This document shows, in pieces, positions 24,608-32,968 of a stretch of DNA of 64,000 nucleotides (positions are counted from its first letter, which is position 1; each line of letters begins with the position of its first letter). The notes beneath the pieces were generated by a model, which had not been told where the DNA came from, searched no databases, and saw only the letters and a program-made list of their open reading frames with translations. Both the position numbers and the translations under genes were made by a program. This DNA comes from Mycolicibacterium arenosum. GTDB lineage: Bacteria; Actinomycetota; Actinomycetes; Mycobacteriales; Mycobacteriaceae. The stretch lies in contig NZ_JANDBD010000008.1 in assembly GCF_024320865.1 (NCBI RefSeq), positions 186,001-250,000 of the forward strand. The letters are read 5' to 3'.

Positions 24608-25489
24608 GTGACCGGCTCTGCGACTTCGGACAGACTTTTGCCCCAATCGGCCAACCTGGCCAGGCGGGTCATCGAACTGCGCCGCGGTGGCCGCGCCCTC
24701 GGCGGCAGCTACCTCTACGAAGGCGAAGCGCTCATCACGGGCTGGCACTCGCACGAGGTCCATCAGATCGAGTACGCCGTGCACGGTGTCGTCGAGGTGG
24801 AGACCGACACCGCGCACTACCTGCTCCCCCCGCAGCAGGCTGCGTGGATCCCCGCCGGCCTCGAGCATCAGGCCGTGATGAACCCCGACGTGAAGACCGT
24901 CGCGGTGATGTTCGATCCGACGCTCATCCCGCAGGCCGACGGGCGCGCCCGCATCATCGCGGTGTCGCCGCTCATTCGCGAGATGATGCTGTACGCGCTG
25001 CGGTGGCCCATCGACCGCGCACACGGCGACCGCACGTCCGACGACTTCTTCCGCACGCTGGCCGCGCTGGTATCCGAAGCCCTGGATCACGAAGCGCCGC
25101 TGAGCCTTCCGACATCCGATCACCCCATCGTGGCGGCGGCGCTGGCGTACACGAAGGCGCACCTCGACGCCGTGACCACCGACGACGTGGCGCGAGAGGT
25201 CGCGGTGTCCGAGCGGACGCTGCGGCGACTCTTCGCCGACACCATCGGAATGCCGTGGCGGACGTATCTCCTCCACGCGCGCATGCTCCGGGCGATGGCG
25301 CTGCTCGCCGCACCCGAGCAGTCCGTGCAGGAGACGTCCAGCTCGGTCGGCTTCGACAGCCTCAGTTCGTTCAGTCGTGCGTTCACTCAGTTCTGCGGCG
25401 AGACACCGAGCGCCTATCGCAAACGGGTGGCCGACGAACGAGTTCGACCTAGTGCCGCAACAGCCCTTCGCGTAGGAGCGCGTCCGTAG
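24608..25489 (+). CDS. AraC family transcriptional regulator with cupin domain
   Basis: A 293-residue regulator. The N-terminal cupin has GWHSHEVHQIEYAVHGVVEVE near residue 40, and the C-terminal double helix-turn-helix starts near residue 175 (TDDVAREVAVSERTLRRLFADTIGMPWRTYLLHARM) and ends with SSVGFDSLSSFSRAFTQFCGETPSAYRKR. I chose the GTG 24 bp from the amidohydrolase start; earlier in-frame codons lie inside that gene. It likely controls the divergent amidohydrolase. Its 3' end overlaps the convergent TetR gene by 41 bp. Confidence 0.87.
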   Translation: MTGSATSDRLLPQSANLARRVIELRRGGRALGGSYLYEGEALITGWHSHEVHQIEYAVHGVVEVETDTAHYLLPPQQAAWIPAGLEHQAVMNPDVKTVAVMFDPTLIPQADGRARIIAVSPLIREMMLYALRWPIDRAHGDRTSDDFFRTLAALVSEALDHEAPLSLPTSDHPIVAAALAYTKAHLDAVTTDDVAREVAVSERTLRRLFADTIGMPWRTYLLHARMLRAMALLAAPEQSVQETSSSVGFDSLSSFSRAFTQFCGETPSAYRKRVADERVRPSAATALRVGARP

Positions 25490-26060
25490 CGGCCTGCCAT
25501 CGTGCGAGCTGACCGGGGCTCGTCAACGGCTCAGGCAGGTGCCGGTCGAGGTGTGTTCGCAGACTGATGGCGCCGAGGGCGAGCACCAGGCCGTTGATCG
25601 CCGCCCAGGTGATGTCGACGTCGGAGCGCACCTCGCCCATCTCGACGCGGTGATGCCACCGCGCCGTTCCCAGCGCGAGCAGGGTGTCGAAGACGGTGGC
25701 GCCGAACGGACTTCCGTCGACCAGCACGCGTCCGAGATAGCGGGCCACGTCCGGTTGCGCCGCGATCAGCGCGTTGATCCTGCCGCCGATCTCGGAGATC
25801 GAATCGCCGGGCCCGTCGGACAGCGGCTGCGACATCGACGCGATCACCAGACTCAGGACGTAGTCGTCAACGGCCTTGATGAGCCCGGCCTTCGTCGTGA
25901 AGTGGTGTTGCACCAACCCGAGGGACACGCCTGCCGCGGCGGCGACGCCGCGCATCGTCGTGGCGGCCGACCCCTGCTCCGCGAAGCTCTTCATGGCGGC
26001 GGCGCGAATGCGCTCGATGGTCGTGCGCTCGTCGCGGATCGCGTCGGCGGTCACTGTCAC
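25449..26060 (-). CDS. TetR family regulator
   Basis: A 203-residue TetR protein starting at GTG. The helix-turn-helix is textbook (TTMRGVAAAAGVSLGLVQHHFTTKAGLIKAV, residues 34-64), and the C-terminal helical domain is of normal length. Two ATACA-N2-TGTAT palindromes lie just upstream, between this gene and the divergent WhiB gene. This indicates autoregulation with joint control of the WhiB gene. Confidence 0.9.
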   Translation of the reverse strand: MTVTADAIRDERTTIERIRAAAMKSFAEQGSAATTMRGVAAAAGVSLGLVQHHFTTKAGLIKAVDDYVLSLVIASMSQPLSDGPGDSISEIGGRINALIAAQPDVARYLGRVLVDGSPFGATVFDTLLALGTARWHHRVEMGEVRSDVDITWAAINGLVLALGAISLRTHLDRHLPEPLTSPGQLARWQAATDALLREGLLRH

Positions 26061-26075
26061 GTGGCGATACTAGCA

Positions 26076-26109
26076 ATACAACTGTATCGTCCGGCCGATA
26101 CACATGTAT
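26076..26109. promoter_or_regulatory. twin operator ATACA-N2-TGTAT
   Basis: ATACAACTGTAT (26076-26087) and ATACACATGTAT (26098-26109) are both perfect inverted repeats, with centres 22 bp apart. With flanks, CAATACAACTGTATCG and CGATACACATGTATTG are near reverse complements of each other. The pair is located in the 81-bp gap between the divergent TetR and WhiB genes and is the likely TetR binding region. Confidence 0.72.
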
Positions 26110-26141
26110 TGTCGTGGCGTCGCGTGTCGGGAGGAGCGAGG

Positions 26142-26396
26142 GTGAGTTCGACCGTTATCCAGCTGGACGTGGCGTTCCCGTGTGAACGCGACCCCGATCG
26201 GTGGACCACGGCCGCCGACGAGGGCGCCAAGGCACTCTGCCGACGCTGTTCACACCGCTGGCGATGCGCCAGGGACGCGTGCACGACACCCGGTGCCGAG
26301 GGCGTCTGGGCGGGCATCCTCATCCCCCAGGGGGGCCGCGGCCGGCAGTTCGCCCTGCGCCAACTGCGGTCGCTGGCCGAACGGCACGCGAACTAG
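26142..26396 (+). CDS. WhiB-like iron-sulfur regulator
   Basis: A small protein of 84 residues with four cysteines in the WhiB pattern: Cys14, Cys33, Cys36 and Cys42 (C-X18-C-X2-C-X5-C), then GVWAGI, a variant of the G(V/I)WGG turn, and a basic tail for DNA contact. Such proteins bind a [4Fe-4S] cluster and act with the primary sigma factor. The GTG start is set by GGGAGGAG just upstream; the reading frame is open much further 5', but that part overlaps the TetR gene. A divergent TetR and twin operator suggest ligand-controlled expression. Which of WhiB1-7 it resembles most could not be decided. Confidence 0.85.
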   Translation: MSSTVIQLDVAFPCERDPDRWTTAADEGAKALCRRCSHRWRCARDACTTPGAEGVWAGILIPQGGRGRQFALRQLRSLAERHAN

Positions 26397-26438
26397 CCGC
26401 GTCCCGATTTCCTCGGCATCGCGCTTAAGGTCGAGCGC

Positions 26439-27902
26439 ATGCCGCACCGGATCGACCGCATCCACGACCTGGTGTCGGCGGCTGCGGCCGCGGTACCGGA
26501 CCGCCTGGCTCTGGTCAGCCCGGACGGCACCTCGACGACGTTCGCTCAGCTCGATCGTGACGTGCGCTCAGTAGCCGGCTGGGTTTCGCAGGTGACGGAC
26601 CGCGGCGGTCGGGTTGCGGTCATCGCCGACAACGGTGCCGACTACGCCCGGCTGTACTACGGCGTGCCCGCGGCCGGTCGCGTTCTCGTGCTCGTCAATC
26701 AGCGGCTCAGCGTCGACGAGCAGGTCGCACAACTCGCAGCGACACGGCCCGCGGTCGTGCTCGGCGACCAGCGCTATCTCGACCCGCTCCGCCACGCCGG
26801 GCCGACCGTCGCGTTCACCGACGCCGAATGGTCACGCGCGCTGGAGCACCGGCCCGATCGTCCAGACGTATCCGCTGAAGATCCCGCGTGGTGGTTGTTC
26901 ACCAGCGGCTCGACCGGCGCACCGAAACCCGTTGTCCACACTCACCGTTCGATCTCCACCGCGGTTCGGGGCACGGTGTCGGGCCGATCGGTGCGCTCCG
27001 GTGGCGTGTACCTGCTCCCGTTTCCGATGTGCCACATCGCGGGCTACAACATGCTCGTCCAGCACGCCGCGTTCTCGACGGTGCTACCCGTGCCGGCGTT
27101 TCGCCCCGAGTCGTTCGTCGAGGCCGTGAACACCCATGGAGTGACCTCGTGCTCGCTCGCGCCGACGATGCTGCACAGCCTGCTCGAGTATCTCGCCGGC
27201 ACCGACGTCCGCCTGCCGACGCTGCGCGAGATCGCCTACGGCTCGGCGGCGATACCCGCCGATCTGTTGCGTCGAGCGATCGAGCGGCTGAACGTCGACT
27301 TCCACCAGGGCTACGGGATGACCGAAGCCGGCGGAAACGTCACGTTCCTCGGCCCCGACGAGCACCGCGCAGGTGCGGCGGGTGACGCCGCAGCGCTGCG
27401 GAGCGCGGGGCGACCGCACGCCGAGGTGGACGTGCGGTTCGCAGCTGACTCCGGTGAGATCCAGCTCCGGGGAGCGCAATTCGCTCCCGCGCTGGTCGAG
27501 TCGGATGGGTGGTTCCGCACCGGCGACGTCGGACGGCTCGACGACTCGGGCCGGCTCGTCGTCACCGACCGACTGAAGGACGTCATCATCACCGGCGGAG
27601 AGAACGTGTCGTCGCGCGAGGTCGAGGACGTGCTGTCGACGCATCCGGACGTCGATGCCGTGGCGGTGGTGGGTGTGCCGGACGACTACTGGGGTGAGGC
27701 GATATGCGCCGTCGTGGTGCAGCGGTCCGGCAGCGCGCCCTCGATCGACGAGCTGATCGCCCATTCGCGTGCCCACCTCGCGGGCTTCAAGCGACCGCGG
27801 CGCGTGCTGTTCGTCGATGCGCTGCCGGTGACGACGAACGGCAAGGTGTCGAAGGCGGCGGTGCGCGAGTTCGCGCGACGATCAGAGGCGGGCGGACGGT
27901 GA
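26439..27902 (+). CDS. acyl-CoA synthetase (FadD-type AMP-binding enzyme)
   Basis: A 487-residue adenylating enzyme that activates a carboxylic acid to its CoA thioester. It has the P-loop-like motif LFTSGSTGAPKPV near residue 150, HQGYGMTEAGG near residue 290, GWFRTGDVGRLD near residue 360, and the hinge and C-terminal lysine region (DRLKDVIITGGENVSS; TTNGKVSK near residue 470). It lies 42 bp after the WhiB gene on the same strand and may share its transcript. The 3' end overlaps the convergent AraC gene by 21 bp. Confidence 0.92.
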   Translation: MPHRIDRIHDLVSAAAAAVPDRLALVSPDGTSTTFAQLDRDVRSVAGWVSQVTDRGGRVAVIADNGADYARLYYGVPAAGRVLVLVNQRLSVDEQVAQLAATRPAVVLGDQRYLDPLRHAGPTVAFTDAEWSRALEHRPDRPDVSAEDPAWWLFTSGSTGAPKPVVHTHRSISTAVRGTVSGRSVRSGGVYLLPFPMCHIAGYNMLVQHAAFSTVLPVPAFRPESFVEAVNTHGVTSCSLAPTMLHSLLEYLAGTDVRLPTLREIAYGSAAIPADLLRRAIERLNVDFHQGYGMTEAGGNVTFLGPDEHRAGAAGDAAALRSAGRPHAEVDVRFAADSGEIQLRGAQFAPALVESDGWFRTGDVGRLDDSGRLVVTDRLKDVIITGGENVSSREVEDVLSTHPDVDAVAVVGVPDDYWGEAICAVVVQRSGSAPSIDELIAHSRAHLAGFKRPRRVLFVDALPVTTNGKVSKAAVREFARRSEAGGR

Positions 27903-28859
27903 CGAGGCCTGCAATGTGGCGTTCGGGGACCGTCCGTAGGCCAGGCGATATGAAATCGCGAAACGTCTGACGCTGCCGAACCCCCACCGCCTGGAGACGT
28001 CGGCGACCGTCGTCGTGGCCGGGTCCGCAGCAGCGAGATCGTGGTGTGCGTGGTCGAGCCGGACGCGGCGCACGTACTGCGTCGGCGAGCAGCCGTGGTG
28101 ATGGACGAACATCATGTCCAGCACCTGAGGTGTCAGGTTCGCGGCGGCCGCGATATCGGCGGGCGTGATGTCGGTGTGGGCGTTCTCGTCGATGAAGGTG
28201 GTGGCGCGCCGGACGAGCACCTCGGTGCTCCGCGGGAGCCGGGTCGGCACGTCCGCATCCGGCGCGTCGACGGGGAATGCCGAGATCACCGCCGACGCGA
28301 GGTAGTTGGTCAAGGCGCCCGCCAGCAGAGGCTCCGCGGGGGCGTGCGCGTTCGCCATCACCCCGTGCCGAACGTAGTCGAGGGCGTCCACGATCAGCTG
28401 ATTCGCCGATGCGGAGAGAGGTTGGGACGAGCCGAGTTCGACCGGGCGATCCGATCGCCCGCTGACGTCGTTCAGCCACTGCCTGTCGATGACGAAGAGG
28501 TCGTAGACCGCCGAATGGACCCTGCCCCGGAACGGTGTGTTCGCGACGGCGCCGAAAGCGGCGGCCGATCCCGGTCCGTACACCGCCGGATCGCCGGAGC
28601 CGGTGCGTTCCTCGATGACACCCGATCTCACCCGACACAGCAGGATGTGCTCCGGCGGTTGCATCGAGTACTCCATCGAATAGGTGTACTCGGCGTCGTC
28701 GAGGGTCAACTTGCCGATCTCGTTGCGCCAGATGCGCGTCCTCGTCGGCAATCCGTCGGGGACGACGCCGATGTTGATCCGGCCGAAGTTCTCGCTCAAC
28801 GCGGCTTCGGCCTCACCGATGTCGTCGGTGTCGACCAGGAACGATCCGATCGTCGACAT
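27882..28859 (-). CDS. AraC family transcriptional regulator
   Basis: A 325-residue regulator with an N-terminal AraC-ligand-binding-like domain (about 1-200) and a C-terminal helix-turn-helix pair (ITPADIAAAANLTPQVLDMMFVHHHGCSPTQYVRRVRLDHAHHDL, then VADVSRRWGFGSVRRFAISYRLAYGRSPNATL). The ATG before STIGSF is preceded by AAGGAGAGGG at good spacing, which decides the start against one 11 codons upstream. Targets are unknown; a 15-bp palindrome lies in its upstream region. Confidence 0.87.
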   Translation of the reverse strand: MSTIGSFLVDTDDIGEAEAALSENFGRINIGVVPDGLPTRTRIWRNEIGKLTLDDAEYTYSMEYSMQPPEHILLCRVRSGVIEERTGSGDPAVYGPGSAAAFGAVANTPFRGRVHSAVYDLFVIDRQWLNDVSGRSDRPVELGSSQPLSASANQLIVDALDYVRHGVMANAHAPAEPLLAGALTNYLASAVISAFPVDAPDADVPTRLPRSTEVLVRRATTFIDENAHTDITPADIAAAANLTPQVLDMMFVHHHGCSPTQYVRRVRLDHAHHDLAAADPATTTVADVSRRWGFGSVRRFAISYRLAYGRSPNATLQASSPSARL

Positions 28860-28940
28860 TCGCCCTCTCCTTCCCTGCGCAGACGCCGGCACCGCGCTGC
28901 GCTGTAAAAGGTGCGGTCGACCACCACGATAGGCGCAAAA

Positions 28941-28955
28941 CCGACGAAACGTCGG
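28941..28955. promoter_or_regulatory. inverted repeat CCGACG-AAA-CGTCGG
   Basis: A perfect 6+6 inverted repeat with a 3-bp centre about 80 bp upstream of the AraC start, next to an AT-rich stretch (GGATATTGATTAGTTTG). It could be an operator for the AraC gene or for the divergent small membrane protein gene. Confidence 0.35.
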
Positions 28956-29105
28956 ATATTGATTAGTTTGCTGTCATCAAGATCGACGGTACGGCGGCGA
29001 CGTGATTACGTGGGAGTCGGCTGCCAATCGCGGCTCCCTCGCCCGGCCACGCGGCGCCCATGGCTACCCTCGAACCACATTCATCGTCGAAATGGGGTTA
29101 CCGCA

Positions 29106-29360
29106 GTGACGCAGAGAGCAGAGTTCGCCGTGTGGTGGCTGGTCGGCGTCGTAGCCGTACTCGGCCTGATCTATGCGGGCGTGATGGGCTGGGCTGTGCT
29201 GCACACCGTGAACTGGGACCTGCTGTTCGGTAACACCGACTGGAACCCCGGCAATCTGACCACCGCGCCGCCGGCACCGCCCGCACCTCAGATCCCCGAG
29301 CTCCCCGGTGGCGGCGGCCTGCCGGTGCCAGCGCCCGCGCCACCCGCGCCACCGCGCTGA
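29106..29360 (+). CDS. small single-pass membrane protein with proline-rich tail
   Basis: An 84-residue protein beginning at GTG. One transmembrane helix spans about residues 8-30 (AVWWLVGVVAVLGLIYAGVMGW). A short polar linker with WDLLFGNTDWNPGN follows, and then a tail made of Pro/Ala/Gly repeats (APPAPPAPQIPELPGGGG...). The tail probably extends outside the cell and may interact with the wall or with other proteins. No family is recognised. It lies 87 bp upstream of the SPFH lipoprotein gene and may be functionally linked to it. Confidence 0.7.
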   Translation: MTQRAEFAVWWLVGVVAVLGLIYAGVMGWAVLHTVNWDLLFGNTDWNPGNLTTAPPAPPAPQIPELPGGGGLPVPAPAPPAPPR

Positions 29361-29431
29361 TCGCACAACCGCGACGAATTCGCGGATCAAGGTCAATAAT
29401 GACTTCGTTCCGCGGCTGTCCGGCTGCGCAC

Positions 29432-29440
29432 GGAGGGGAG
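29432..29440 (+). promoter_or_regulatory. ribosome binding site GGAGGGGAG that fixes a TTG start
   Basis: A strong Shine-Dalgarno sequence ends 7 bases before a TTG. The next in-frame GTG, two codons later, is at an unfavourable 13-base distance, so TTG is favoured as the start of the SPFH lipoprotein. Confidence 0.55.
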
Positions 29441-29447
29441 CTGGCCC

Positions 29448-30386
29448 TTGAAGGTGAGCAAGTGGGGTATCGCCGGCGTCGCGGCGGTGGCGGTCCTCGG
29501 CACGGTGTTCGGGTTGTCCGCGTGCACGACGGCACGGGTGACCGCGGGCCAGACCGCCATCATCGTCGACAACTACGTTCTGATCCCCACCGACCCGGCG
29601 ATCATCGAGTGTCTGCAGGAGGAGACGTCGGAGATCTACGGCAGCGTCGACGTCTACCGCTATCCGGCGCGTCAGATCTCCTGGGACGCCACCTTCGACA
29701 CCGGAGCGGAACGCGAACCGTATGTGGTGGTGTCCAACGCGAAGGCACCCGCCGAACTGCTGGTGCCCGTATCGGTGACGTTCGACCTCACCACCGACTG
29801 CGAGAAGCTCAAGTCGTTCCACCGCGAGTTCGGGACGAAGTACCAGGGTTGGCTGAACGAGGACGGTCTGCCCAGTGACGGCTGGATACAACTGCTCAAT
29901 TACGTTGTCGGACAACCGCTGGAGCAGACGCTCATCCGGGTATCGCAGAAGTACACGTGGCAGCAGATCTGGAATGACGAGGCGATCCGCGTCGAGTTCC
30001 AGAACGCCCTGCGGCAGGAGCTGCCGAACGCCAGCAAGGCCCGCACCAACGGGCAGGACTACTTCAGCAACTTCCAGGTGACGGTACTCAAGCCGGAGCC
30101 CCGCGACGAGGGTCTCAAGGAGGCCATCATCGCCGAACAGAAGGCGATCGCAGACGGCCGGGCCACCGAGGCGAAGGGCATCGCCGAGGCCAACGCAAAG
30201 AAGGCCGCTGCGGAAGCAGAGATCGCCACGGCGCAGGCGCAGACCGAACTGGCCAGGCAGCGGGCGCTGCAGCAGGCGGCTGAGATCTCGGGGTATCCGT
30301 CGGTCGAGGACTACTTGCGGTCCAAAGCCATTGACGCGGGCCAGAATCCCTACCAACCCACCTACGTGGTGCCGCAGGGCGGCTGA
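29448..30386 (+). CDS. SPFH/band-7 domain lipoprotein
   Basis: A 312-residue protein with a lipoprotein signal peptide: basic start, hydrophobic core and lipobox LSAC with Cys26 to be lipidated. The following domain (about 30-220) resembles SPFH/prohibitin proteins (VTAGQTAIIVDNYV, ARQISWDATF, TFDLTT). The C-terminus is an Ala/Glu/Lys-rich helix (about 225-285: AKGIAEANAKKAAAEAEIATAQAQTELAR), a likely coiled coil for oligomerisation. Most SPFH proteins are anchored by a membrane helix on the cytoplasmic side; a lipid-anchored form facing outward is less usual. It could scaffold membrane or wall complexes (inference). Confidence 0.8.
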   Translation: MKVSKWGIAGVAAVAVLGTVFGLSACTTARVTAGQTAIIVDNYVLIPTDPAIIECLQEETSEIYGSVDVYRYPARQISWDATFDTGAEREPYVVVSNAKAPAELLVPVSVTFDLTTDCEKLKSFHREFGTKYQGWLNEDGLPSDGWIQLLNYVVGQPLEQTLIRVSQKYTWQQIWNDEAIRVEFQNALRQELPNASKARTNGQDYFSNFQVTVLKPEPRDEGLKEAIIAEQKAIADGRATEAKGIAEANAKKAAAEAEIATAQAQTELARQRALQQAAEISGYPSVEDYLRSKAIDAGQNPYQPTYVVPQGG

Positions 30387-30476
30387 TCATCTGACCCGCG
30401 GTCTCCTGCCACGTCGTCGCCCCGCACCGAGTGTGTCGCAGGGCGATCTTGACTGCGTCTCGCTAGGCTTTGCTAA

Positions 30477-31007
30477 GTGAGGAGCACCCCGGCAATTCTC
30501 ATCGCGCTCTCGATCGCGGTGGCGGGGTGCAGCGACGAGCCGGACGAGGCGACCAAGCCACCGGTGCCGCCGCCGATCACGTCGATCCGGTCGGCGACGG
30601 CCTCTCCCCTGACACCCACGGAAACCGCGGGAGGCGTCACACCGCAGCCGCAGCAGGCGGTCGCCGCGTGGCGGGCCGCCCACAGCGACGTCTTCTCCGA
30701 TCTGACGGCCTCGATGGGGGGCATCGTCGATGCGATCGAATCCCAGAACCTGGGCACCCTCCAGGAGGCGTGCGCGGTGTTGGACCGCGACGCCGATCCG
30801 CTGCGCGCGGCACTTCCGAGCCCCGACCCCGGGGTGACCGGGGCGCTGCAGGCCATGGTGGACGACGTCGAATCGGCGGTGAGACTTTGCGGTGATTTCA
30901 CCCTCGCGGGAGCCAGCACAGCCGACGTGGAGCGGTTCACGTCGTTGATGGCCGACGCGCAGAAGCAGTTCGACACGGCCAACCGGCTGATGGACGCGCA
31001 ACGCTAG
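30477..31007 (+). CDS. putative lipoprotein of unknown function
   Basis: A 176-residue secreted protein starting at GTG. The signal peptide ends in the lipobox AVAGC, with Cys18 as the lipid attachment site. It is followed by a Pro/Thr-rich linker and an all-helical domain (about 65-175) with two further cysteines (ACAVLD, RLCGDF) that may pair. The mature part resembles helical mycobacterial lipoproteins of unknown role. It converges with the coiled-coil protein gene. Confidence 0.75.
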   Translation: MRSTPAILIALSIAVAGCSDEPDEATKPPVPPPITSIRSATASPLTPTETAGGVTPQPQQAVAAWRAAHSDVFSDLTASMGGIVDAIESQNLGTLQEACAVLDRDADPLRAALPSPDPGVTGALQAMVDDVESAVRLCGDFTLAGASTADVERFTSLMADAQKQFDTANRLMDAQR

Positions 31008-31009
31008 GC

Positions 31010-31045
31010 GACGGAAACGCCTCGGGCAACACCGTTTTCGCCGTC
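31010..31045. terminator. possible bidirectional hairpin between convergent genes
   Basis: GACGG-AAACG and CGTTT-TCG-CCGTC form a stem with a 3-nt bulge, located exactly between the convergent lipoprotein and coiled-coil genes. No long U-tract is seen. A shared terminator is plausible. Confidence 0.4.
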
Positions 31046-31048
31046 CCG

Positions 31049-32368
31049 CTAGGTGAGGCCCTGTGCCCGGAGGTCGTCGAGCATTGCGGTGACCGCGGCG
31101 ATGATCTCGGCGTCCGGACTGTGGAAGCGACGTCCGATCCGCGCGAGCGCGCCGTCGATGCGCTGAAGGATCGCGCGGTAGGCATCGCCGGCGGCAACCG
31201 CGTAGCCGGTGGCGATCTCCACCTGTGGCGGGTCGAGGAAGCGCGAGGGCAGATTGGCCAGTTCCGTTGTGAGATCCCTGGCCTGCTGCTGCACCCTCAG
31301 CGCGAGGCTTCGGGTGAATTCGAGATCGGGCGCGAACCGAGTGTCCGCGTCCTCGTCCAGACCCACCTCGAGCACGTAGTCGATCTGGTACAGCGCGTCG
31401 ATGGTGATCTCGACGGTGCCGATCCGATTGCGCAGTTCCCGCGGCGGGATGGGGATCGTCAGCAGTTGCTTGGCCACCTCGCCCCGCGCCCAGCGCTCCA
31501 TGTTCGCGGAATGGGCCCTCCAGTTGGCGATCTCGGCCGTTGCGGCTTCCCGCGCGGCGGCGATCTCGGCGTCTGCGGCTTCCCGCGCGGCGGCGACGAC
31601 ACCGCTCGCCTTCCCCTGTGCCGCAGCCACTTCGGCTGCGGCATCGGAGCGCACCTTCTCGAGCTCGAGCTGAATCCGCTGGACGGTCTCCTCCCCCGCC
31701 GCCCGCTCGGTCGCCCGCTCCGTGCTGCGCTGGTCGGCTCGTTCCTCGGCAGCCCGGACCTTCTCCTCGGCCGCCGCCACGTCGGCCGCTGCGGCGGCGC
31801 GCACCCGCGCGATCTCGGCCTGCAACTGCTGCACGGCCTTCTCCCCGGCCGCCCGCTCGGTCGCCCGTTCCGTGCTGCGCTGGTCGGCTCGTTCCTCGGC
31901 AGCCCGAGCCCGCTCGTCGGCCGCCGCCACGTCGGCCGCTGCGGCGGCGCGGATCCGTGCGATCTCGGCCTTCGCCTGCGCGGCCTCGGCCTCGGCGGCG
32001 CGGGCACGCTCATCAGCCGCCGTCGCCGCAGCCGCGGACTCAGCGGCTTCACCGCGTGCAAGCGAGGCCGCCGATTCGGCGTCCAGCCTGCCCTGGTGTG
32101 CGTCGCGGGCCCGGTCTTCGGCCGCATGACGCAGATGGTCGGCCTCCACGAGTTGCATCGCCAGCGACCGGTGGGGCACGGGAGGGTCGTTGCGTTCGCG
32201 GTGCTCGACGAGTTCGCGCTCACTCATCTCGGCCATCGCGACCGATTCGGCGCGCGGTTGGATGCCCAGCCGCTCGGCGGCCGCGACGGCGTCCTTCGCG
32301 GCGCGTCGCGTCAGCGTCGCCCACGTCTCGACGTCGAGGTCCTCGATGTGCTGCCGGGTGGTGGTCAT
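31049..32368 (-). CDS. Ala-rich coiled-coil protein with internal duplication
   Basis: A 439-residue protein, probably cytoplasmic. After a mixed N-terminal part (about 1-70) it contains about 200 residues of Ala/Glu/Arg-rich heptads predicted to form a long coiled coil. Within this, a 50-residue unit (AEIARIRAAAAADVAAADERARAAEERADQ...) is repeated almost exactly, and a partial third copy follows. The C-terminal 140 residues form a non-repetitive domain (IPPRELRNRIGTVEITIDALYQIDYVLE). The start overlaps the stop of a small membrane protein gene (ATGA), so the two act together. No family is recognised; a structural or Wag31-like scaffolding role is possible but unproven. Confidence 0.75.
   Translation of the reverse strand: MTTTRQHIEDLDVETWATLTRRAAKDAVAAAERLGIQPRAESVAMAEMSERELVEHRERNDPPVPHRSLAMQLVEADHLRHAAEDRARDAHQGRLDAESAASLARGEAAESAAAATAADERARAAEAEAAQAKAEIARIRAAAAADVAAADERARAAEERADQRSTERATERAAGEKAVQQLQAEIARVRAAAAADVAAAEEKVRAAEERADQRSTERATERAAGEETVQRIQLELEKVRSDAAAEVAAAQGKASGVVAAAREAADAEIAAAREAATAEIANWRAHSANMERWARGEVAKQLLTIPIPPRELRNRIGTVEITIDALYQIDYVLEVGLDEDADTRFAPDLEFTRSLALRVQQQARDLTTELANLPSRFLDPPQVEIATGYAVAAGDAYRAILQRIDGALARIGRRFHSPDAEIIAAVTAMLDDLRAQGLT
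31681..31980. repeat. two tandem 150-bp direct repeats inside a coding region
   Basis: The segments 31681-31830 and 31831-31980 are highly similar, with long identical runs such as GCCCGCTCGGTCGCCCG and TCCGTGCTGCGCTGGTCGG. The unit codes for 50 residues of coiled coil in the minus-strand gene. The near identity points to a recent in-frame duplication. Confidence 0.9.
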
Positions 32369-32856
32369 CGGGGTTTTCCATCGTCGGGCGCGTCCGCCGT
32401 GGGAACGCCCGCGAGTCCGGCGACGGGGCCGCCCTGCTGCGCCAGCACGAGCAGCAGTTGCTCCTGATACACCGCGATCGCCTTGGCGAGCGTGTCGTCG
32501 CCGAGCGCCTCGGCGTCACGGAGCAGGCCGCGCAGGAGTTCCAGGGCCACGGCAGGGCCGAGACCCAGAGTGGCGCCCTCACTCACCGCGGGCTCTACAC
32601 CGGCCTTGTCGACCACCCACTGCCACCGCTCCCACGCCAGCGCCTTCGCTGTGTCGTCTCGACCCAGTTGTCGACCGCGTTCCTCCTGCTCACGATGCAG
32701 GTCGAACCGCTGCCGGGCTCGTCGCGATGCGTAGAGCACCGCACCCGCGGCGATGATCGCGGCCAGCAACGCCGCGATCCCGGCGAAGCCGGGCGAGACG
32801 AGGAACTCCCGTGCCGGCAGGTCTTCCAGCACACCCGCTCGAAGAACGACATCCAC
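32365..32856 (-). CDS. small membrane protein, partner of the coiled-coil protein
   Basis: A 163-residue protein starting at GTG. Residues about 20-45 form one transmembrane helix (FLVSPGFAGIAALLAAIIAAGAVLYASRRARQRF), then a charged cytoplasmic part with a helical hairpin (EEWERWQWVVDKAG-like segment). No family is recognised. The stop overlaps the coiled-coil gene start by 4 bp, so the pair is co-translated; the membrane protein may anchor the coiled-coil partner at the membrane. Confidence 0.72.
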   Translation of the reverse strand: MDVVLRAGVLEDLPAREFLVSPGFAGIAALLAAIIAAGAVLYASRRARQRFDLHREQEERGRQLGRDDTAKALAWERWQWVVDKAGVEPAVSEGATLGLGPAVALELLRGLLRDAEALGDDTLAKAIAVYQEQLLLVLAQQGGPVAGLAGVPTADAPDDGKPR

Positions 32857-32968
32857 CCGGCCAGTCTCGCACTCCGGCATCCCCCGAGATGGCGGCAAAA
32901 ACGAGGCCGAGCTACGGTCCGCGGCGATTGGCACTCGGACTCGCTCGAACGCGGGTAGAACACTACTC

